Assembly (NCBI GenBank): GCA_017516285.1
Contig: JAFXDD010000005.1
Coordinates: forward strand, 1 to 5,410
Origin: Lachnospiraceae bacterium
GTDB taxonomy: Bacteria > Bacillota_A > Clostridia > Lachnospirales > Lachnospiraceae
DNA: 5,410 bases
Reading direction: 5' to 3'
Both the position numbers and the translations under genes were made by a program. Shown one piece after another: positions 1 to 4,441 of the stretch (positions within the stretch are counted from its first letter, which is position 1; each line of letters begins with the position of its first letter). The notes under the pieces are model-generated. The model worked only from the letters and a program-made list of their open reading frames with translations. It searched no databases and was not told where the DNA came from.

Positions 1-69
1 GAAAGACTGATAAACAGTGGTTTCTATGATTTGACCACAGCCTATCAGTCTGTGCATGTCAACTATTGA
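1..69 (+). CDS. C-terminal end of group II intron-encoded reverse transcriptase/maturase (partial)
   Basis: Frame 1 is open from the left edge to a TGA at 67-69 and gives 22 residues, beginning ERLINSGFYD and ending SVHVNY. The fragment alone is too short for a domain call. The assignment rests on context: the stop codon lies one base before a group II intron domain V hairpin, which is where the reading frame of compact bacterial introns commonly ends. The C-terminal style (LINSGFYDLT then a YxSVH tail) also resembles, from memory, the end of clostridial intron maturases. Such proteins bind the intron RNA to help splicing and reverse-transcribe it into new sites. The catalytic reverse transcriptase domain would lie to the left of the window, so it cannot be told whether the protein is intact. 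An unrelated reading frame is possible but less likely. Confidence 0.68.
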   Translation, partial: ERLINSGFYDLTTAYQSVHVNY

Positions 70-70
70 A

Positions 71-140
71 ACCGCCTAGTACCGAACGGTATGCTAGGTG
101 GTGTAAGAGGACGGCGGTTAGTCACCGCCTCCTACTTAAT
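71..140 (+). ncRNA. Group II intron 3' end: domains V and VI
   Basis: Domain V folds from 71-102. A 9-pair lower stem joins ACCGCCTAG (71-79) to CTAGGTGGT (94-102) with one G-U pair. A 4-pair upper stem TACC/GGTA (80-83/88-91) is capped by GAAC, and a 2-base bulge TG lies at 92-93. The triad at 73-75 is CGC, the form known for group IIC introns rather than the usual AGC. Domain VI follows: AGGA (108-111) pairs with TCCT (130-133), and GGCGGT (113-118) pairs with ACCGCC (124-129) around loop TAGTC, with C112 bulged. A134 is the candidate branch-point adenosine. By analogy with related introns that end six bases after this A, the 3' splice junction is predicted at 140/141, giving a terminal AT. 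Domains I-IV would lie left of the window. The fold is seen directly; the IIC class and exact boundary are inferred. Confidence 0.87.
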
Positions 141-143
141 TTC

Positions 144-722
144 TTAAACCGTCTTCACATTCCCCTTAAGTGACATGAAAAACAATCTGCTGTAAAGTAC
201 CATAGAGACAAATATCATAGCGCCGCACAGAAAAATCAGTACTTCGGCAACAGCAGCCGGGATATTCGGGAACAAAAACAGGATAACCATTACCGCGTAA
301 AGGATTGCAGTAGTAGCTTTGCCGTACCATCTGGCACTGTTGACCACACCGGTTTTCTTGAAGGCCACATAACTGAAAGCAAAGAGAAAACTTTCCTTTA
401 ATACCATGAGAATTACCAGGCCAAGCATGCCGGCATATTTGGCAAGCAGGCAGAGAATCATGGCTAACTGTGTCAGCTTGTCTGCCACAGGGTCAATAAA
501 CTTGCCGAAGTCGGAAACCATATTGAATTTACGCGCAATTTTGCCGTCCAGAATATCAGTCAGTCCTGATAATGCGATAACTACAACAGCTGCAATATGG
601 CTCTCATAAAAGCTGTAAAGCACCGCCATCACCGGAATAAGCAGAATTCTGAAAAAGCTTAAAAAATTTGGTATGGTTAATATATCTTCTTTTTTTAATT
701 TGTCTTTAATATTATTACTCAT
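144..722 (-). CDS. pgsA: CDP-alcohol phosphatidyltransferase, probably phosphatidylglycerophosphate synthase PgsA
   Basis: This 192-residue membrane enzyme carries the complete CDP-alcohol phosphatidyltransferase signature D(x)2DG(x)2AR(x)8G(x)3D(x)3D: D56, D59-G60, A63-R64, G73, D77 and D81. These aspartates bind the metal ions and the CDP group. Hydrophobic stretches at roughly 20-38, 42-55, 84-123, 138-154 and 157-178 fit the multi-span fold. The N-terminal TIPNFLSFFRILLIPV and the overall length are typical of PgsA, which joins CDP-diacylglycerol to glycerol-3-phosphate on the way to phosphatidylglycerol. The family also includes phosphatidylserine synthase and CAP-type cardiolipin synthase, so substrate choice is inferred. 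The ATG at 722 is preceded by GAGAGGA (731-737 complement) with 8 bases between. The gene is divergent from plsC. Its stop codon lies about 3 bases from the predicted end of the group II intron, and no terminator of its own is visible before the intron. Confidence 0.88.
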   Translation of the reverse strand: MSNNIKDKLKKEDILTIPNFLSFFRILLIPVMAVLYSFYESHIAAVVVIALSGLTDILDGKIARKFNMVSDFGKFIDPVADKLTQLAMILCLLAKYAGMLGLVILMVLKESFLFAFSYVAFKKTGVVNSARWYGKATTAILYAVMVILFLFPNIPAAVAEVLIFLCGAMIFVSMVLYSRLFFMSLKGNVKTV

Positions 723-730
723 AATGTATG

Positions 731-777
731 TCCTCTCGAATATTCCATATTATACCACTATTAAGCAGTCTGGTCAA
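731..777 (-). promoter_or_regulatory. pgsA promoter and ribosome binding site
   Basis: Read on the - strand, TTGACC (777-772) and a perfect TATAAT (754-749) are separated by exactly 17 bases, a strong sigma-A type promoter. The expected transcript start falls around 742-740, close to the ribosome site GAGAGGA (737-731), so the leader is very short. The -35 box lies only 11 bases from the -35 box of the divergent plsC promoter. Confidence 0.82.
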
Positions 778-788
778 TAAAATAAAAA

Positions 789-817
789 TTGCTAAATGAA
801 ATTAGGTGTAGTACAAT
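789..817 (+). promoter_or_regulatory. plsC promoter
   Basis: TTGCTA (789-794) and TACAAT (812-817) are 17 bases apart, each matching four or five of six consensus bases. The predicted start near 824 leaves a leader of about 22 bases containing GGAGG at 834-838, 7 bases before the ATG. It lies back to back with the pgsA promoter. Confidence 0.72.
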
Positions 818-845
818 AAGATAAAACAGTTCTGGAGGCAATTTA

Positions 846-1583
846 ATGAATAGAATAGTATTAATGGTTCTTAGAAATTTCTGGAAGGTGCCGGGGGCAT
901 ATGCCAAGCTTTGTCATTATGCCAAGCACACAGAGAAGTATCCTGAGGAAGTAAAATATAAGCATATTCAGTATATCTTAAAGTTAGCGGTTAAATCCGG
1001 CAATATCAATCTGCAGGTATACGGACAGGAAAACATCCCTAAGGAAAATGGTTTTATGTTGTACGCCAATCATCAGGGTATGTTTGATATTTTGGCTCTT
1101 GCAGCAACCTGCGATAATCCATTGGCAGCAGTTTTGAAAAAGGAGTTGATTAACATACCGTTTTTAAAGCAGGTGGCGCAATGCACCCGTTCCTTTGCTA
1201 TGGATAGAGAGGATATCAGACAGTCCATGGAGGTTATTCAGGCTGTTACAAAGGAAGTAAAGAAGGGCCGTAATTACCTGATTTTTCCGGAAGGTACCAG
1301 AAGCAGAAAGGGCAACCGGATGCTGGAATTTCATAGGGGCAGCTTTAAGTGTGCCACAAAGGCCTGCTGTACCATTTTGCCAATTGCACTGATCGACAGT
1401 TTTAAGGTGCTGGATCAGAAAGGTTCTAAGCCGGTTGATGTACAGATTCATTACTTAAAGCCTATTCCTTATGAGGAGTATAAGGGAATGAATACGGCAG
1501 AGCTTGCGGAAATGGTACGTGGAAGGATAGAAGAGACTGTAATGACATATGCGGTATCTGAAGAAAGGCATGGCGTACAATAA
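846..1583 (+). CDS. plsC: 1-acyl-sn-glycerol-3-phosphate acyltransferase (PlsC family)
   Basis: This 245-residue protein carries the acyltransferase motifs in the expected order. They are the catalytic HX4D in NHQGMFD (H76 and D81), the second motif around FAMDRED (117-123), the acceptor-phosphate motif FPEGTRS (147-153), and the hydrophobic TILPIAL (176-182). The family transfers an acyl chain to lysophosphatidic acid at the sn-2 position, giving phosphatidic acid, the precursor of all membrane phospholipids. Length and motif spacing match the normal family. The N-terminus (MNRIVLMVLRNFW) is weakly amphipathic and may rest on the membrane. The ATG at 846 follows GGAGG (834-838) with 7 bases between, and a promoter precedes it. 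It is divergent from the likely pgsA. No terminator is evident after the stop at 1581-1583. A related lyso-lipid acyltransferase with another acceptor is possible but less likely. Confidence 0.92.
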   Translation: MNRIVLMVLRNFWKVPGAYAKLCHYAKHTEKYPEEVKYKHIQYILKLAVKSGNINLQVYGQENIPKENGFMLYANHQGMFDILALAATCDNPLAAVLKKELINIPFLKQVAQCTRSFAMDREDIRQSMEVIQAVTKEVKKGRNYLIFPEGTRSRKGNRMLEFHRGSFKCATKACCTILPIALIDSFKVLDQKGSKPVDVQIHYLKPIPYEEYKGMNTAELAEMVRGRIEETVMTYAVSEERHGVQ

Positions 1584-1598
1584 ATCTTAAGAAAATCA

Positions 1599-1629
1599 TT
1601 TTGACAAATTTCGTCAAAAAAACTATACA
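1599..1629 (+). promoter_or_regulatory. Promoter of the SH3 protein gene with an overlapping inverted repeat
   Basis: A perfect -35 box TTGACA (1601-1606) is followed 17 bases later by TATACA (1624-1629), which matches four of six consensus bases. The -35 box lies inside an inverted repeat: TTTTGAC (1599-1605), 7 bases, GTCAAAA (1613-1619). The arms are perfectly complementary. The repeat is not followed by a T run, so it does not look like a terminator for plsC. It may be an operator; no regulator can be named. A weaker alternative -10, TAAAAT, lies at 1647-1652 without a good -35. Confidence 0.68.
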
Positions 1630-1677
1630 AATTAAAAAATATATAGTAAAATGATTACAAAAGAAAAAATTAACAGA

Positions 1678-1683
1678 GAGGTG
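1678..1683 (+). promoter_or_regulatory. Ribosome binding site that fixes a TTG start
   Basis: GAGGTG at 1678-1683 stands 8 bases before TTG at 1692-1694. The next ATG (1737) lies inside the hydrophobic core of the signal peptide and would remove its basic n-region, so TTG is the supported start. Confidence 0.75.
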
Positions 1684-1691
1684 TACGAGCT

Positions 1692-3113
1692 TTGAGAAAT
1701 ATACAGAAAAAATTACAATTTTTATCACTTATTTTAATGGTGGGATTACTTTTTTCCAGTGTAACCATTCCGGTAAAAGCATTTATACAGAAGCAGGGCA
1801 CTGTGAACGAGGCAGTTACGCTCAGACAGAATGCAGATGCCGGTTCCAATCAGATTATGGAGCTTACCAAGGGGCAGCCTGTTACGGTAAACAATGAGCT
1901 GACTGTTGCAGACGGCACTACATGGTATCAATTATTTATTGATAACACCACAGGTTATGTTCCGGCCAATACGATTACTATTTCTGACGGAAGCAGTACG
2001 GGGGCCCAGACCGGTACACCGGGAACGGGTCAGACCATGCAGACGATTACCGTTACGGAGCGTGTGGGTACCGTGACAGCCACAGGTGCCATTCGTGTAC
2101 GTGCACAGGCGACTACCTCCAGCGAGCAGATTGCCAGCATGAATCCAAATGATACCTTTAAGGTTTTAAGTGATGTAAATGCCGGTGACGGTTATGTATG
2201 GTACGAGGTTGATTTTGATGACCATGGTACCATGGTACGAGGTTTTGTGCGTTCTGATTTAGTGAAGGTGGAAGAGGTTACTATGCAGCAGCAGGTTCCG
2301 GTAGATGACCCTGTTACAGAGCCTACTCCTAGTGTGCCGGATGCTCCGTACAGTATCACCAGTCAGGTGAATGCAGAGGGCACTACCGTTTGGTATCTTT
2401 TCAATAACAGCACCGGTGAAGCAAAGGAAATTTCCACGTTGCTTACCCCGCAGCAGGCGGACAAGGGTAATGTAGGTGTTTACAAAATTATTGTTGTAAT
2501 ATTATTAATTCTGGTAATTTTAACTGCAGCAGCTGCTACTTTCTTCTATATGAGATGGCAGGATGCGGAGACCTTTATAGACGAATTGCGTGAGAAGCAG
2601 GCTCGTGCCAGAAAGCAGCCGACGCAGGCAGCCACACGTACTGTTCCGGTAAAGCAGTCCGGACCGGTGGTAAGTCCGGCAACGGGTAAGCAGACTACAG
2701 TTCAGCCGGCAATGCAGGGCTTGGGCGATATAACCACCAGATCGGTAAGTCAACCGACAAGTCAGCCTACAAGTACTCCGGTATCCAAACCAACAAGTCA
2801 GCCTGTAGGCACTCCGGTATCCAAAGTGACAAGCCAGCCTGTAAGCACTCCGGTATCCAAAGCGACAAGCCAGCCTGTAAGTACTCCGGTATCCAAACCG
2901 GTAACCCAGTCTGCAGGGCAGACATTGACCAAGCCGACCACTCAGGAGATTTTACCAAAGACCTCTGACATTGTGCGAACCACCAAGCAGGAGTTAAGTG
3001 CGAATCAGACCGGTGCTGCTACAGCACCAAAGTCCGGCAGCTGGAAGAGCAAAAATTTCCTGACGGATGATGATGACTTGGAATTTGACTTTTTAGATAT
3101 GGATGACAAATAA
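1692..3113 (+). CDS. Signal-anchored SH3-domain membrane protein with Ser/Thr/Pro repeats and acidic tail
   Basis: This 473-residue protein is not a named family to me, but its layout is clear. Residues 1-30 form a signal peptide (basic MRNIQKK, hydrophobic LSLILMVGLLF, probable cut after VKA). Two bacterial SH3 domains follow: about 35-97 (VTLRQNADAGS, then GTTWYQL and TGYVPANTI) and about 126-192 (IRVRAQATTSS, then VWYEVDF and GFVRSDLV). Residues 217-258 contain a shorter SH3-like stretch (GTTVWYLFNNSTGE). One membrane helix spans about 263-287. The following basic segment (288-310, rich in R and K) predicts a cytoplasmic C-terminus, giving type I topology. The tail contains four 12-residue Ser/Thr/Pro/Lys repeats (357-404) and ends in an acidic run (459-472, 10 of 14 residues D or E). 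SH3 domains of this kind commonly bind cell wall peptides; sensing or anchoring at the envelope is inference. Start codon is TTG. It appears to be a single-gene transcript with its own promoter and terminator. Confidence 0.85.
   Translation: MRNIQKKLQFLSLILMVGLLFSSVTIPVKAFIQKQGTVNEAVTLRQNADAGSNQIMELTKGQPVTVNNELTVADGTTWYQLFIDNTTGYVPANTITISDGSSTGAQTGTPGTGQTMQTITVTERVGTVTATGAIRVRAQATTSSEQIASMNPNDTFKVLSDVNAGDGYVWYEVDFDDHGTMVRGFVRSDLVKVEEVTMQQQVPVDDPVTEPTPSVPDAPYSITSQVNAEGTTVWYLFNNSTGEAKEISTLLTPQQADKGNVGVYKIIVVILLILVILTAAAATFFYMRWQDAETFIDELREKQARARKQPTQAATRTVPVKQSGPVVSPATGKQTTVQPAMQGLGDITTRSVSQPTSQPTSTPVSKPTSQPVGTPVSKVTSQPVSTPVSKATSQPVSTPVSKPVTQSAGQTLTKPTTQEILPKTSDIVRTTKQELSANQTGAATAPKSGSWKSKNFLTDDDDLEFDFLDMDDK
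2760..2903 (+). repeat. Four 36 bp tandem repeats within the SH3 protein gene
   Basis: Four in-frame 36 bp units encode SQPTSTPVSKPT, SQPVGTPVSKVT, SQPVSTPVSKAT and SQPVSTPVSKPV (residues 357-404). The DNA core ACTCCGGTATCCAAA is identical in all four units, and differences are mostly at the fifth, eleventh and twelfth codons. A partial unit (SQPT) precedes the array and TQSA follows it. The high DNA identity suggests recent expansion by slippage or unequal recombination. Copy number may vary between strains without breaking the frame. Confidence 0.95.
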
Positions 3114-3121
3114 TTCTAAAA

Positions 3122-3158
3122 AAAAGGGCAATACCTAAGAAAGGGTGTTGCCTTTTCT
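3122..3158 (+). terminator. Intrinsic terminator after the SH3 protein gene
   Basis: GGCAATACC (3127-3135) pairs with GGTGTTGCC (3144-3152) with one G-U pair around an 8-base loop. G3126-T3153 and three A-T pairs extend the stem. A TTTT run (3153-3156) follows the GC-rich stem, and the matching A run lies upstream. It starts about 8 bases after the stop codon at 3111-3113. Confidence 0.85.
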
Positions 3159-3177
3159 ATGCATACTCTGTTATAAT
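3148..3177 (+). promoter_or_regulatory. Promoter of the GntR-coaX operon
   Basis: A perfect TATAAT (3172-3177) has TTGCCT (3148-3153) 18 bases upstream, four of six matches to the -35 consensus. The -35 box overlaps the 3' arm of the terminator of the preceding gene. The predicted start is near 3184. It leaves a leader of about 34 bases with AGGAGG at 3206-3211. Confidence 0.65.
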
Positions 3178-3189
3178 AATTCTATAACA
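3169..3189. promoter_or_regulatory. Candidate operator for the YtrA-type regulator
   Basis: TGTTATA (3169-3175) and TATAACA (3183-3189) form a perfect 7-base inverted repeat with a 7-base centre. It covers the -10 box and the expected transcript start. GntR operators commonly have the outline GT-N-AC, and this site fits it (GT at 3170-3171, AC at 3187-3188). A regulator bound here would block its own transcription. The repeat is seen directly; binding is inferred. Confidence 0.55.
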
Positions 3190-3205
3190 AAAGAACCCTG
3201 TGAGC

Positions 3206-3211
3206 AGGAGG
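3206..3211 (+). promoter_or_regulatory. Ribosome binding site that decides the GntR start
   Basis: AGGAGG stands 6 bases before ATG at 3218-3220. A longer reading frame could begin at GTG 3200, but that would place this strong ribosome site inside the coding region (as codons for Arg-Arg). The ATG at 3218 is therefore preferred. Confidence 0.85.
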
Positions 3212-3217
3212 TATATC

Positions 3218-3595
3218 ATGCTGATAGAGATTGATTTTAACAGTGACGAGGCTTTATATTTACAGCTTCGTAATCAAATTATTATGGGAATTGCCACGAC
3301 AGAATTAAAAGAAGGGGATTCCCTGCCCAGTGTACGTCAGCTGGCGGAGACGGTGGGTATCAATATGCACACAGTAAATAAGGCTTATTCTGTCCTGCGG
3401 CAGGAGGGCTTTGTAAAGGTGGACAGACGAAGAGGGGCCGTGATTGCGGTGGATTTGGATAGGATAAAGGCCTTGGAGGAGCTGAAAAGGGACTTATTGG
3501 TAGTGCTTGCCCGCTCCAGCTGCAAGGGCATTTCCAGACAGGCAGTACACGAGCTGATTGATGAGCTTTATGATGAATACGGCAGTATGAAGTGA
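3218..3595 (+). CDS. GntR-family transcriptional regulator, YtrA subfamily
   Basis: This 125-residue DNA-binding protein has a GntR winged helix-turn-helix at about residues 10-78. It shows the hallmark run from YLQLRNQI through EGDSLPSVRQLAE, then VGINMHTVNKAYSVL (recognition helix) and the wing QEGFVKVDRRRGAVI. Only about 47 residues follow, forming two predicted helices with no effector-binding FadR, HutC or aminotransferase domain. This short form is typical of the YtrA subfamily, which acts as a dimeric repressor and usually controls adjacent ABC transporter genes. No transporter is present here. Instead coaX begins 9 bases after the stop, and its ribosome site GAGG (3594-3597) overlaps the TGA, so the two are probably translated together. 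A palindrome over its own -10 box suggests autorepression. The effector is unknown. Confidence 0.9.
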   Translation: MLIEIDFNSDEALYLQLRNQIIMGIATTELKEGDSLPSVRQLAETVGINMHTVNKAYSVLRQEGFVKVDRRRGAVIAVDLDRIKALEELKRDLLVVLARSSCKGISRQAVHELIDELYDEYGSMK

Positions 3596-3604
3596 GGAAA
3601 CGGT

Positions 3605-4369
3605 ATGATATTGGTAATAGACATTGGCAACAGTAATATTGTAGTGGGCTGTATTGAAGGAGCACACACCTATTTTATCGAGCGCATGGCTACAGACAGG
3701 AAGCGCACCGCGCTGGAATATGCCATTACCTTAAAGAATGTTCTGGAGCTGTATGGGATTGCTCCGGAGGATATCGAGGGCGGCATTATTTCTTCTGTAG
3801 TGCCCCCATTAACCGGCTGTATACGTAGTGCAGCAGAGAAGCTTTTGCATCGTGGGCTGAAGGTAGTGGGGCCGGGCTTAAGGAATGGTCTTCGCATTCG
3901 GACAGATAATCCGGCGCAACTTGGGAGTGACCAGGTGGTCAATGCAGTGGCTGCCTTGTCAGAGCATAAGCCACCACTTATTATCATTGATATGGGGACT
4001 GCTACTACGATTGGTGTACTAAATGCAGAGGGGGCTTATATTGGCTGCCTGATTATGCCGGGGTTAAGAGTTTCAACGGACTCTTTGGCAGGAAGTACGG
4101 CACAGTTGACTCAGATAAGCCTCGATGTACCAAAGCGGCTGATTGGCAGCAATACCATAGACTGCATGAAAAGCGGAGCCTTGTATGGGCATGCTGCGGC
4201 CATAGATGGCCTGATTACGCGAATTGAGGAGGAACTGGGGCAGTCCTGCACTGTAGTAGCTACCGGCGGTCTGGCAGGCATTGTGGTGCCTTTGTGCAGA
4301 CGTCATATTCTTTTAGAAGATGATTTACTGCTTAAGGGATTGCAGATTATTTACCATAAAAATCTGTAG
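3605..4369 (+). CDS. coaX: Type III pantothenate kinase (CoaX)
   Basis: This 254-residue cytoplasmic enzyme phosphorylates pantothenate with ATP in the first step of coenzyme A synthesis. It has the ASKHA-fold motifs of CoaX. The N-terminal phosphate loop is LVIDIGNSN (3-11, D6). The pantothenate region is TDNPAQLGSDQ (100-110), with the putative catalytic base D109. The second phosphate loop is IIDMGTATT (127-135), followed by GCLIMPGL (147-154) and the adenine-side segment VVATGGLAG (217-225). Length is normal for the family (about 250-260). The residue after D109 is Gln, where the common motif reads GADR. The ATG at 3605 has GAGG at 3594-3597, overlapping the stop of the GntR gene, so it is likely co-transcribed with and translationally coupled to that regulator. 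Type III kinases are generally not feedback-inhibited by CoA, which would make transcriptional control plausible; that link is inference. Confidence 0.93.
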   Translation: MILVIDIGNSNIVVGCIEGAHTYFIERMATDRKRTALEYAITLKNVLELYGIAPEDIEGGIISSVVPPLTGCIRSAAEKLLHRGLKVVGPGLRNGLRIRTDNPAQLGSDQVVNAVAALSEHKPPLIIIDMGTATTIGVLNAEGAYIGCLIMPGLRVSTDSLAGSTAQLTQISLDVPKRLIGSNTIDCMKSGALYGHAAAIDGLITRIEEELGQSCTVVATGGLAGIVVPLCRRHILLEDDLLLKGLQIIYHKNL

Positions 4370-4428
4370 CTGTCCATGTCGGGTGCATTTGGACCGGCGT
4401 GAAAAGATGATTGAATTTATTATATTTT

Positions 4429-4433
4429 GGAGG
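4429..4433 (+). promoter_or_regulatory. Ribosome binding site that fixes the clpC TTG start
   Basis: GGAGG lies 8 bases before TTG at 4442-4444. An in-frame TGA at 4412-4414 blocks a longer start, and no ATG is available before the conserved [11 protein letters not shown] segment. The only other upstream TTG (4427) overlaps this site. Confidence 0.8.
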
Positions 4434-4441
4434 ATAGAAGA

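Noticed and set aside
107..134. Domain VI hairpin read as a terminator for pgsA on the minus strand
   Set aside because: On that strand the GC-rich stem is followed by GTCCTC rather than a T run, so it explains intron structure better than termination.
1660..1680. WalR-like site on the minus strand (TGTTAA and TGTAAT) upstream of the SH3 gene
   Set aside because: The half sites are 10 bases apart, while the WalR consensus needs 5.
1164..1728. Minus-strand open frames over plsC and its 3' flank
   Set aside because: They overlap a well-supported acyltransferase gene or its promoter region, and show no recognisable domain or ribosome site.
2520..2958. Minus-strand open frames opposite the SH3 protein tail
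   Set aside because: They are frame shadows of the repeat-rich coding region, have no ribosome sites and encode low-complexity sequence mirroring the 36 bp repeats.
3200..3217. GTG start giving six extra residues on the GntR regulator
   Set aside because: The extension is made from the AGGAGG ribosome site of the ATG at 3218, and the family N-terminus fits the shorter form.
4372..4394. Hairpin between coaX and clpC (GTCC/GGAC with inner ATG/CAT) as a terminator
   Set aside because: The stem is short and bulged and no T run follows, so it does not support termination.
4389..4423. TTGGAC and TATTAT upstream of clpC as a promoter
   Set aside because: The spacer would be 23 bases, too long for sigma-A, and no better pairing was found.
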